From: Henriciella sp.
Lineage (GTDB): Bacteria; Pseudomonadota; Alphaproteobacteria; Caulobacterales; Hyphomonadaceae
Direction of reading: 5' to 3'
Length of the DNA: 36,379 bases
Assembly: GCA_029238175.1 (NCBI GenBank)
Contig: JAQWGO010000170.1
Span: forward strand, 1-36,379
Numbering within the stretch: position 1 is the first letter of the stretch; each line of letters begins with the position of its first letter. Positions 26,299 through 35,941 of the stretch are shown here, piece by piece. Both the position numbers and the translations under genes were made by a program. The notes beneath the pieces were generated by a model that was given only the letters and a program-made list of their open reading frames with translations, did no database searches and had not been told where the DNA came from.

Positions 26299-26727
26299 AT
26301 GCTGTTCCCGAGCGTTCGCGCAGCCAAAGCGGCGCTGGATTCAGCGTGGCGTTGGCCGCATTTTTCCATTCCTGAATTGTCTTGTCGGTGCGGTGGTCGA
26401 TTTTGCCAAGGGCGATATTGGCACGATCCGCTGACGTTGACCGGGCTGGAGGCGATGCGTAATCGGTTGCGGCGGCCTATTGTAGTGAATTCCGCCCACC
26501 GTTGCCCGCAATGGAATGCGTGTGTGGGAGGCGCACCGCTCTCCAAGCACAAAAAAGTGGCGATCGATATTTCACTATTCGGGCATGACAGGTTTTTAGC
26601 TTTGGACGCCGCGAAGGCAGCAGGCTTTTCCGGGATTGGGCTGGCCCGGTCTTTTCTTCATGTGGACCGCCGCGAGCGGCCAGCGCAATGGTATTATCAA
26701 GGGAGTAGGGCATTATGGGCGACATAG
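26299..26727 (+). CDS. Peptidase M15-like protein (endolysin type)
   Basis: The protein of about 142 residues resembles M15A D-Ala-D-Ala carboxypeptidases and phage endolysins. It begins with a short Cys-containing region (SIPELSCRCGGRFC, as in many M15A proteins), then LEAMRNRL, IVVNSAHRCPQWN, the zinc ligands in SKHKKVAIDI (His and Asp), and the final His in FLHVD. It would cut peptide cross-links in peptidoglycan. ATG 26299 lies one base after the previous stop; GTG 26287 or 26290 are alternatives. Its end overlaps the holin gene by 13 bases, as in a compact lysis cassette. Confidence 0.85.
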   Translation: MLFPSVRAAKAALDSAWRWPHFSIPELSCRCGGRFCQGRYWHDPLTLTGLEAMRNRLRRPIVVNSAHRCPQWNACVGGAPLSKHKKVAIDISLFGHDRFLALDAAKAAGFSGIGLARSFLHVDRRERPAQWYYQGSRALWAT

Positions 26728-27185
26728 TGGGATTAACCGCGAGCGCCGCGGGCGGCGGCCTGTTTGGGCTATTCGGCACGGCGCTTGGCCGAGTGGCGGG
26801 GTATTTCGAACGTCGGCAAACGATGGCGCATGAAGTTCAGCGCTGGGGACATGAAGTTCAGCTTATCGAGTTGCAGGCGGCGGCGGCGAAAGCTGAAACG
26901 GAAGCGGAGCTGGCTTTGACCGATGTTACCGGAAGTTGGGATGGTCTTCGCGCGAGCATGGAAGCGGAGGCTGCCATCGGAACGAGCTATCGCTGGGTTG
27001 ACGCGGTTCGGGGACTAACGCGGCCCGTGTTGACGCTGCTGCTTTGGAGCATCGCCTGTATCATATGGATTGGCGCGGATGCAGCGGGTCAATCGAGTAT
27101 TATCGAGACGGCGACGTTTGCAGCAACGGCGGCCACACTTTGGTGGTTCGGCGACAGGGGGCCAAAGACCGGACTTCCAAACTAG
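26715..27185 (+). CDS. Holin-like membrane protein (3-TM holin family type)
   Basis: This 156-residue protein has a Gly-rich N-terminal segment (GLTASAAGGGLFGLFGTALG), an amphipathic Gln/Glu/Ala-rich helix (about residues 35-80) and two C-terminal membrane segments (about 108-125 and 132-150, ending WWFGDRG). The pattern fits the holin family described as having three transmembrane segments. It would form lesions in the inner membrane that let the M15 endolysin reach the wall. GGGAGTAGGG lies before the ATG. It is the last gene of the cassette and is followed by a shared terminator. Confidence 0.78.
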   Translation: MGDIVGLTASAAGGGLFGLFGTALGRVAGYFERRQTMAHEVQRWGHEVQLIELQAAAAKAETEAELALTDVTGSWDGLRASMEAEAAIGTSYRWVDAVRGLTRPVLTLLLWSIACIIWIGADAAGQSSIIETATFAATAATLWWFGDRGPKTGLPN

Positions 27186-27191
27186 GCAAAG

Positions 27192-27230
27192 AAAAAGGGC
27201 GGCCCGAAAGGACCGCCCTTCTTATTTTGA
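27192..27230. terminator. Bidirectional terminator between the holin and the TonB-receptor genes
   Basis: AAGGGCGGCCC (27195-27205) pairs with GGACCGCCCTT (27210-27220, one internal C-A mismatch) around a GAAA tetraloop. Plus-strand flank is CTTATTTT; minus-strand flank is TTTTTCTTT, so it can end both convergent genes. Read on the minus strand, its right arm and tail share GCCGCCCTTTTTCTTTGC with the terminator after the S9 peptidase gene. Confidence 0.85.
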
Positions 27231-27242
27231 AATGTCTTCTGA

Positions 27243-30227
27243 TTAGAAAGTCTTCGAGACGCTTACGAATGCGCGACGACCGCGGATATCGTAACCTGTG
27301 CCTGATTGCGGGGTGTTACCGGCACTAGTCCCGATAATGTCAGACACTTGTGGCGGCTGCTCATCAAAGATGTTGCGGATACCGCCAGTGATTGAAAGGG
27401 TGTCTCCCTGCCAGCGGATAGATGCACCGTGACGGAATTCAGCCTCTGTGTGGACTTTGTAAAGACCCTGCAAACCGAAGTAAGAAGAAGGCTCATTAAG
27501 GTCATCCGCGAAGTTACGGTTGTTGTCCTGACGGCCGACATAGTTTGTGAACCATGTGTACGTCCAGTCACCGCGGTCCAAACGAACCGATGCATCACCA
27601 ACAACGCTTGGGTAACCAATGACGCCGTTAAAGTCTAGGTCGTTAACACCAATGTTGAAGTCTGAACCGAAGACGTTGATGTAACGCTCAAGAGCCCAGT
27701 TCACATTCGCATCGAATACAACGCTACCGAAGTTGAACTCGTTCTCATAACGAACAGTCAGGTCAAGCCCGCGCTGCTGCTGTGAGTCCACGTTCAACGT
27801 ACTTGCGCGTACTTCTGTGATCGAGAATGGAGCGGTTGGGTTCGTGCCCGAGTTACGATCCAACAAGTTACAGAAATCGTTCGGGAACGTTGTTCCGCCG
27901 TAACAACCACCAACAATCTGAGCACCAGATAGTGTTGTGATCTGATTGTTAAGTTCAATCTCGTAATAGTCGAGAGCGATGTTCAGATCAGCAAATGTTG
28001 GAGTGTAGATGATACCAGCTGTGAACGATTCGCCAGTTTCTGATTCGAGGGAGTCGCCGCCACCAGATGTACTAATCAGAGCAGAAGAGCCCGCTCCGGT
28101 ATAGTTGTCTGGGATACCAGCAGCTGCACAGTTTGTACGGATGTTTTGGTTGGTGCTTTCGCCCCAATCAACACAAACGTCGATAGCTGTTTGGCTTTGG
28201 AACCCAGTCTGATTGTCCAAGAACAATTCGAACAGTGCTGGAGCACGGTAAGATGTACCGAAGCTAGAGCGTGCACGCAGGATTGGGTTGATCTGCCAGT
28301 TAAGACCGACTTTGTAGATCGAATCAGAACCACCTAGATCGTAGTCAAACGCACGAACAGAACCGTTGAAAGTTACGTCCTCAGCGAATGGCTGACCTTT
28401 AAAGATAGGAACTTCTACCTCAGCGAACACTTCGTACACAGTGTTGGTACCAACTGTTGGTCCAGCTGTTGAAGAACCCCAGATGTCGCCAAGTTGTGTA
28501 AGTGCACCTGGTTGGTCATCAATGCTGAACTCACGGAATTCAGCGCCAAGACCAAGACCGATAGGGCCAGCAGGAAGTTCGAACAGTTCACCAGCCACAA
28601 CAGCTGTTAGAGTTGTTTGTTCGTACTCAGTCGAACCTTTTTGAACGCCGCCTACAGCAGCTTGAAGCTCAGCAAGGCCGTCACCTGATAGGTAGAACGG
28701 ATCAAGGAAATCTATTGATGGTGGTGCAAGCGCGTCTGGAATACCATCGCCAGTCACATCCTGAACGCCGTCAAGACCCCAATCACCGGATTTCGAAGCA
28801 AGAATTTCGTTGCCTTCGTAAGTACCTTCACCACGAGAGTATGTTCCGTCAACTTTCCAAGACCAATCAGGAAGGAAGTCACCGAAGCCACCAGAAAGTG
28901 ATGTACTACCGTAGAAATAATCAACAATGATATTATCGAAGGTCGCGAACGGCATAACCGGACGAACCAAACTGTTCATAGAGTTCGTGTAAGTTGGATC
29001 GCTGATATAACCGTATTGCGGCAGGAAGCCGAACGGTGTTTGCGATGAACCAACAAACGGGAAGAACTGACGGTAACCCTCAACATTCGTCTCACGACGG
29101 CTGTAAAGAAGTTCAGTATCCCAAGCAATATCGCCCAGATCTACATCCGCTGTTGCGAAGAGAGCAATATTCTCGTTGCGTGGGAAGACGTCTTGGTTGT
29201 CCAAGAATGGCGCATCAAGAATGTCCTCATAGAAGTTGCGTCCAGTGTTAGGATCCACACCGTTACGGCGTGGGCCGTAACCAGGGATTGTTCCACCGAA
29301 AACAGTCGGACGTGTCACGCCATCAGGAGAAGGCACAAGACGTTGTCCAGAGAATGCGTCGATCACTGTATTGTGGTAAAGGTTATTACAAGCAACACGT
29401 GGGTCTGACGCGGTCGCAGAGAAGTTCAAGCGATCAAGTAGGTCGCCTGTGTTTGGGTCACGGACCAGATCCTGCGGACAATCAAGATAGTCACGATCGC
29501 TTATGTCAAGTTCTTCAGACAAACGGTACTCTGCAGAAAGAGTGAAGTCTGCGTTGTCACCAAGAGAGAAGCCATATGCCGCGCTAACGCTGTACTGCTC
29601 GCCACCTGAATCTTCAGGTTGAGTTAAAGAACCGTTGATTTCAAAGCCGTCTACGGTGTCACGAGTAATGATGTTGACAACACCACAAACCGCGTCTGAA
29701 CCGTAAATCGTTGACGCACCATCTTTCAAAATCTCAATGCGCGAGATGATTGACTGTGGTACGATGTTCAAGTCGAGCGCAGAAACCGCGCCACGCGTGC
29801 CAGAAGGACCTGGGCGCTTCCCGTCCAGCAGAACGAGCGTACGTGTGTCACCACAACCGCGAAGGTCGATCGTTTGCGTGCCGACACCACCATTGGTGAC
29901 GAAGTTTTGGAATGTATTGTTAAGCTGAGTTGAACCAGCAGCCAGCGATGAACCCTGCAAAAGTGCAGCCGTATCAACGAGACCTTCAAGTGTCGCAACT
30001 TCAGCGGTAATGACTTGAATTGGTGATGAGGAAGAGAACTCGTCACGTCTCAGAAGAGAGCCGGTAACGACGACCTTATCTTGACGCGATTCAGCTTCTT
30101 CAGCTTCTTCAACTACTTCGATGACATCAGCGTCATCGGCTTCTTGGGCATATGCGATACCAGAAATGGCCAGCGCGCTAAGCGCGACACCACTAAATAT
30201 CGACTTACGGAACGAGCTTGAGCTCAT
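27243..30227 (-). CDS. TonB-dependent outer-membrane receptor
   Basis: This 994-residue outer-membrane transporter has a signal peptide (about residues 1-27, ending IAYAQ), an acidic stretch (EADDADVIEVVEEAEEAES), a TonB box-like DKVVVTGS, and a plug domain (about 60-190; TIDLRGCGDTRTLVLLDGKR, IEILKDGASTIYGSDAVCGVVNI). A 22-strand-type barrel runs to the terminal Phe. Two Cys in the plug (in RGCGDT and AVCGV) and several loop Cys are notable. It is divergent from a secreted prolyl oligopeptidase, so oligopeptide uptake is the likeliest role; this is inference from context and not from the receptor itself. The family resembles the large receptors abundant in Caulobacterales. Confidence 0.93.
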   Translation of the reverse strand: MSSSSFRKSIFSGVALSALAISGIAYAQEADDADVIEVVEEAEEAESRQDKVVVTGSLLRRDEFSSSSPIQVITAEVATLEGLVDTAALLQGSSLAAGSTQLNNTFQNFVTNGGVGTQTIDLRGCGDTRTLVLLDGKRPGPSGTRGAVSALDLNIVPQSIISRIEILKDGASTIYGSDAVCGVVNIITRDTVDGFEINGSLTQPEDSGGEQYSVSAAYGFSLGDNADFTLSAEYRLSEELDISDRDYLDCPQDLVRDPNTGDLLDRLNFSATASDPRVACNNLYHNTVIDAFSGQRLVPSPDGVTRPTVFGGTIPGYGPRRNGVDPNTGRNFYEDILDAPFLDNQDVFPRNENIALFATADVDLGDIAWDTELLYSRRETNVEGYRQFFPFVGSSQTPFGFLPQYGYISDPTYTNSMNSLVRPVMPFATFDNIIVDYFYGSTSLSGGFGDFLPDWSWKVDGTYSRGEGTYEGNEILASKSGDWGLDGVQDVTGDGIPDALAPPSIDFLDPFYLSGDGLAELQAAVGGVQKGSTEYEQTTLTAVVAGELFELPAGPIGLGLGAEFREFSIDDQPGALTQLGDIWGSSTAGPTVGTNTVYEVFAEVEVPIFKGQPFAEDVTFNGSVRAFDYDLGGSDSIYKVGLNWQINPILRARSSFGTSYRAPALFELFLDNQTGFQSQTAIDVCVDWGESTNQNIRTNCAAAGIPDNYTGAGSSALISTSGGGDSLESETGESFTAGIIYTPTFADLNIALDYYEIELNNQITTLSGAQIVGGCYGGTTFPNDFCNLLDRNSGTNPTAPFSITEVRASTLNVDSQQQRGLDLTVRYENEFNFGSVVFDANVNWALERYINVFGSDFNIGVNDLDFNGVIGYPSVVGDASVRLDRGDWTYTWFTNYVGRQDNNRNFADDLNEPSSYFGLQGLYKVHTEAEFRHGASIRWQGDTLSITGGIRNIFDEQPPQVSDIIGTSAGNTPQSGTGYDIRGRRAFVSVSKTF

Positions 30228-30504
30228 GAGGTTCTCCCCCTCGGTTGATTTTGATTCCTAACAAGACTCGGATTGACCGAGACTGGTCACATGAATGCAC
30301 GGTGAATTTTATGGTGCAAGTGAACATGACGATTCTGTCACACTGGAGCGGCATTGCGGCAAGAAGTGTGGCATTTGCGTCACTTCAAGGGGTACAGCTT
30401 TGCCGAGTTCTCGGCAAACGTGACACATACGTTGCATGAAAGGCCTTGACCGGAAGGTAAACGGCCTGAACATAAGTTATGGAGTATATTCAGGGAGAAC
30501 GCTC
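30228..30504. promoter_or_regulatory. Shared promoter region between the TonB receptor and S9 peptidase genes
   Basis: A 277-base divergent gap. It contains a perfect 20-bp palindrome at 30399-30418 (listed separately) and a smaller repeat CTCGG-ATTGA-CCGAG at 30267-30281, which shares the CTCGG core. No other open frame of substance is seen. Control of both genes by one regulator is plausible. Confidence 0.5.
30399..30418. promoter_or_regulatory. Perfect 20-bp palindrome, candidate operator
   Basis: TTTGCCGAG and CTCGGCAAA are exact inverted copies separated by TT. The size and symmetry suit a dimeric helix-turn-helix repressor. It lies about 87 bases before the peptidase start and about 172 before the receptor start. 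No regulator gene is adjacent, so the protein would be encoded elsewhere. Confidence 0.6.
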
Positions 30505-32523
30505 ATGATTAAGCGCCTAGCGCTAACCGTTGGAGCATTGTCGTTAAGCCTAGGGCTTGCGCATGCAGCACCAGAGAAATTAAGTGCGGAAGATTTCGCG
30601 AAGCATCCTGCTGTGACTGGAGTTTCGATGTCACTTGAGGGGGACGTTCTTGTCGGCGTTATCACCGATCCGACTGATCCCGATAAAACAGCAGCTGCGT
30701 ATTGGGACATTAGCGGGGACATCGATACGTCGAAACCGCTTTTGCCTTCAAACGTTACGCCTTCTTCGCGTTCTCGCTTTTACGGAGCAGCCGCGCTTAA
30801 GAGTAAAAAATCACTATGGTTGACGACACAACGATACACCGGGGCTTTAAGAGGCTGTGGCGAGGGTAAGACAACTGGAGCTACGAAAAAGTACATTCAG
30901 AAAGTTTACCTAGGCAATGAGAAAATCACGAAAATCGATGATCTTCCAGATGGACGTGCCGAGGTTGGCGCTAACAAGGCGCAGCTCCGTTGTTTTGAAC
31001 TTACCGGCGACACAGGTGTTGCGTCGTTTTTGCCGCTGGACCCGAAAAACATAATTCTGCAACGCGCGACAACCAAGAACGGTACATCTTACTTTAAGCA
31101 TGACCTCTCTACTGGCCGTGAGAAATTTCTCTACAAAGCTAGCAATACAGAGAGTTTCACCTTGAGTAACCGTACCGGAGAGCCGGTTGGTAAAAGTAAA
31201 CTTGAGTTTGAGGATGGCGAGTATCGTAGCTATATCCGGCTTCTGAACGAGGCGACTGGCGAATTCGAGCTCGAAGATGCGCTGACGACTGAGATCAAAA
31301 ACCGCTATACGATGGATGTTTACTCCAAAGAAAACGGTACACGGAATTACTTTGTTGGTACGGACAAATTTGACGACAAAGTTTCAGTATACTTGTATAA
31401 TGGAGATACAAATACGTTCAGTACCGAACCGCTGTTTCAGCATCCAGAATTCGATATCGTAGGAATAACGACCTCTCAGCGTGAGCAAGACTTCGGTGAA
31501 GTATTGGGCTTTAGCTATGATGGCCCGGTTAGAAAGACATTCTGGATAGACCCAGAGATGAAGTCTATTCAGGACGGCCTAGAAGCTGCGTTTCCAGGTA
31601 AGAACGTTAGCCTAAACGATTACACTGCAGATCGTAATCGCGTTCTGTTTACTGTTAGTGCGGCGCATATGCCTCCAGCGTATTTCCTGCTTCTCGGTAA
31701 ATCGAAAGTCGCGGTGATCGGCTCTTCTCGTCCATGGATTAAAGAAGAACAGCTTGGTAAATCTGACTTCGTTTACTATTCGGCCAGAGATGGTCTAAAA
31801 GTCCCGGCGATCTTAACGATGCCTGTAGGGTACGAAAAAGGACAGAAAGCCAAAGGCGCAATCATCCTTCCACACGGCGGCCCATGGGCTCGCGACTATG
31901 CCGGTTTCGATAATTCAGGTTGGACTCAGTATTTTGCCAGCCGAGGTTATATCGTAATGCAGCCTCAATATCGCGGTAGCGCGGGATGGGGTCGTGAGCT
32001 TTGGCTTGCTGGAGATGGCGAGTGGGGTCAGAAAATGCAGGACGATAAGGATGATGGCGCACAATGGCTTGTCGACAATGGTTATGTTGATAGCGATAAA
32101 ATTGCGATCCACGGTTACTCTTATGGCGGTTTTGCAGCGATTGCAGCCTCTGTCCGTCCGAATAGTCCTTATCAGTGCGCTATTGGCGGTGCTGGTGTTG
32201 CGAACTTGCAGAAGATTGCAAACAATTGGGGTGACAACCGTGTACAGCGTACATTCCAGGGGCGTACTGTGAAGGGCATGGATCCTCTGCAGAATACTCA
32301 AAAGGTGAATATCCCAATTCTCCTTTATCACGGTGACCACGATGTGCGCGTGCCGCTTTTCCATAGCCGCGATTTTTATAACGGCGTGAAAAAAGATAGC
32401 CCACAAAGTAAATTGATTGTTCTCAAAGAAATGGGACACCAATCTAACAAGTGGCTGCCTGAGCACAAATCTACAGTGCTTACGGAGATGGAAGATTATC
32501 TGACGAATGTCTGCGGAATGTAG
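30505..32523 (+). CDS. Secreted S9-family prolyl oligopeptidase
   Basis: This 672-residue protein has a signal peptide (MIKRLALTVGALSLSLGLAHA), a propeller-like N-terminal domain (to about residue 400) and a C-terminal alpha/beta-hydrolase domain. The triad is S539 in GYSYGG, D613 in HGDHDVRVP and H645 in EMGHQSNKW; HGGPWARD forms the oxyanion region. It would act in the periplasm on short peptides. ATG 30505 is chosen over an upstream in-frame ATG (30436) because the signal peptide begins there and GGGAG lies just before it. It pairs divergently with the TonB receptor, a recurring arrangement for peptide use in marine bacteria. Confidence 0.93.
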   Translation: MIKRLALTVGALSLSLGLAHAAPEKLSAEDFAKHPAVTGVSMSLEGDVLVGVITDPTDPDKTAAAYWDISGDIDTSKPLLPSNVTPSSRSRFYGAAALKSKKSLWLTTQRYTGALRGCGEGKTTGATKKYIQKVYLGNEKITKIDDLPDGRAEVGANKAQLRCFELTGDTGVASFLPLDPKNIILQRATTKNGTSYFKHDLSTGREKFLYKASNTESFTLSNRTGEPVGKSKLEFEDGEYRSYIRLLNEATGEFELEDALTTEIKNRYTMDVYSKENGTRNYFVGTDKFDDKVSVYLYNGDTNTFSTEPLFQHPEFDIVGITTSQREQDFGEVLGFSYDGPVRKTFWIDPEMKSIQDGLEAAFPGKNVSLNDYTADRNRVLFTVSAAHMPPAYFLLLGKSKVAVIGSSRPWIKEEQLGKSDFVYYSARDGLKVPAILTMPVGYEKGQKAKGAIILPHGGPWARDYAGFDNSGWTQYFASRGYIVMQPQYRGSAGWGRELWLAGDGEWGQKMQDDKDDGAQWLVDNGYVDSDKIAIHGYSYGGFAAIAASVRPNSPYQCAIGGAGVANLQKIANNWGDNRVQRTFQGRTVKGMDPLQNTQKVNIPILLYHGDHDVRVPLFHSRDFYNGVKKDSPQSKLIVLKEMGHQSNKWLPEHKSTVLTEMEDYLTNVCGM

Positions 32524-32549
32524 CGGAAGTCAGATTATTATGTGCGAAG

Positions 32550-32580
32550 AGGGCGGTTCGAAAGAGCCGCCCTTTTTCTT
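32550..32580 (+). terminator. Rho-independent terminator after the S9 peptidase gene
   Basis: AGGGCGGTTC (32550-32559) pairs with GAGCCGCCCT (32564-32573, one T-G wobble) around a GAAA tetraloop and runs into TTTTTCTTT. The right arm and tail match the minus-strand reading of the terminator at 27192-27230 over 18 bases. Confidence 0.88.
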
Positions 32581-32613
32581 TGCGATTCAGTCAGAGTGTT
32601 CTACATATGATCC

Positions 32614-34800
<2,187 letters not shown>

Positions 34801-34894
34801 AGATGAAAGCTTGATGCTACGCGTATTATTTTTCTTTATTATAGCATTGAATCAATAGTATAAAGAGATGATTTATGTAGGATTGTAGAAAAGC

Positions 34895-35941
34895 TTGATA
34901 CCCTCACCCGCAAATATTGAATTTCTGCACTCATACCTTGTTCGATCAAATATCAAGGATGAAGATTATAAACCATCAGGTGCAATTCTCTCTTTGCGCG
35001 GTGCAGTTTTTAATCTCATTTACAAGATTTTTGAACGCGCAGACGAAGAATGCAGTATAGATATTTCATTTAAAGCAGGAGAAGATAGATCGCAAAATAA
35101 CTCTACGCGTGACCTTCTGGTGAAAGTTTTAGAGGCGAGTGTAGAAGAAGATCGTTCCGATCTCACGGCACTACTAGCAGATAATTTGCTCAGTTTGACC
35201 AACGGCCGAACGGGTGCCGGATTGTTGTTTGTTATTGGCGGGAAAGCCAAAGGCCATTCTAGAATAATGCTCTGCCGCTTCCCTGCAGATGAGGGCATCA
35301 AGGCTGACGATGACGGTGAGGAGTTGAAAGTAGAAGTAATGCAGGACTTGTTTATGAAGAACCGTAATTCATACAAGGCTGTATTCTTCGATAAGCTTGG
35401 TAGTAAATCAACGAGGCGAGAAGGTAAAGCCGTCGATAAACAGGTAAACGATCTACGCAATCCCACGTCTCATTATTGGATAGAGGGATTCTTAAAATGC
35501 ACACTCACTTCATCTCCGAGAGCGGGTAGTGAACGCCTCGCCAATGCTTTGCGTGAAGTATTTAACACTACGCGAGATTTAAATGAGAAAGAGCAAATAG
35601 CGTCAGTCTCACTTCTTCTCCCTAATTTGGCTGGCCATACCATGAGTTCGAGAGGTTTCTTGGAAGCGGCTAATCTAAGTTCCGATATTGTGGACAAAAT
35701 CGAAGAACGAATGGGGACTCACGTAATGAATGAATCATTTGTACTTGATAAAACTTTTTTCACGGCGAAGTTTAGATTTCGAGCTAAACTATTAGACAAT
35801 GGTGTTATGATTAGCGCAGAGGCTGATAAATACGACGAGGTCGTTCAAGAGTCTCAAGAGGATGGTAAAACGGTGTATAGGACAACCGGGAAAATGGTAG
35901 ATTCTAAGATACAACAAACACAAGCTGGTAGACCGAGGTGA
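34895..35941 (+). CDS. Unrecognised protein paired with a RelA/SpoT-domain gene; faint NdpA/KwaB-like resemblance
   Basis: This 348-residue soluble protein lacks a signal peptide and membrane segments. The start is probably TTG 34895, since an in-frame TAG lies at 34886-34888 and no ATG is suitably placed; AGGA lies 12 bases upstream. Strands in the first half (GAGLLFVIGGKAKGHSRIML) and a C-terminal FVLDKTFFTAKFRFR...LDNGVMISAEADKY...GKTVY pattern recall nucleoid-associated NdpA-type proteins and, more weakly, the KwaB (DUF4868) group. This is pattern memory, not a search result. The stop overlaps the next start as GTGA, so the two products are coupled and likely act together. It could be a sensor, DNA-binding partner or antitoxin for the nucleotide synthetase. 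Confidence 0.8.
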   Translation: MIPSPANIEFLHSYLVRSNIKDEDYKPSGAILSLRGAVFNLIYKIFERADEECSIDISFKAGEDRSQNNSTRDLLVKVLEASVEEDRSDLTALLADNLLSLTNGRTGAGLLFVIGGKAKGHSRIMLCRFPADEGIKADDDGEELKVEVMQDLFMKNRNSYKAVFFDKLGSKSTRREGKAVDKQVNDLRNPTSHYWIEGFLKCTLTSSPRAGSERLANALREVFNTTRDLNEKEQIASVSLLLPNLAGHTMSSRGFLEAANLSSDIVDKIEERMGTHVMNESFVLDKTFFTAKFRFRAKLLDNGVMISAEADKYDEVVQESQEDGKTVYRTTGKMVDSKIQQTQAGRPR

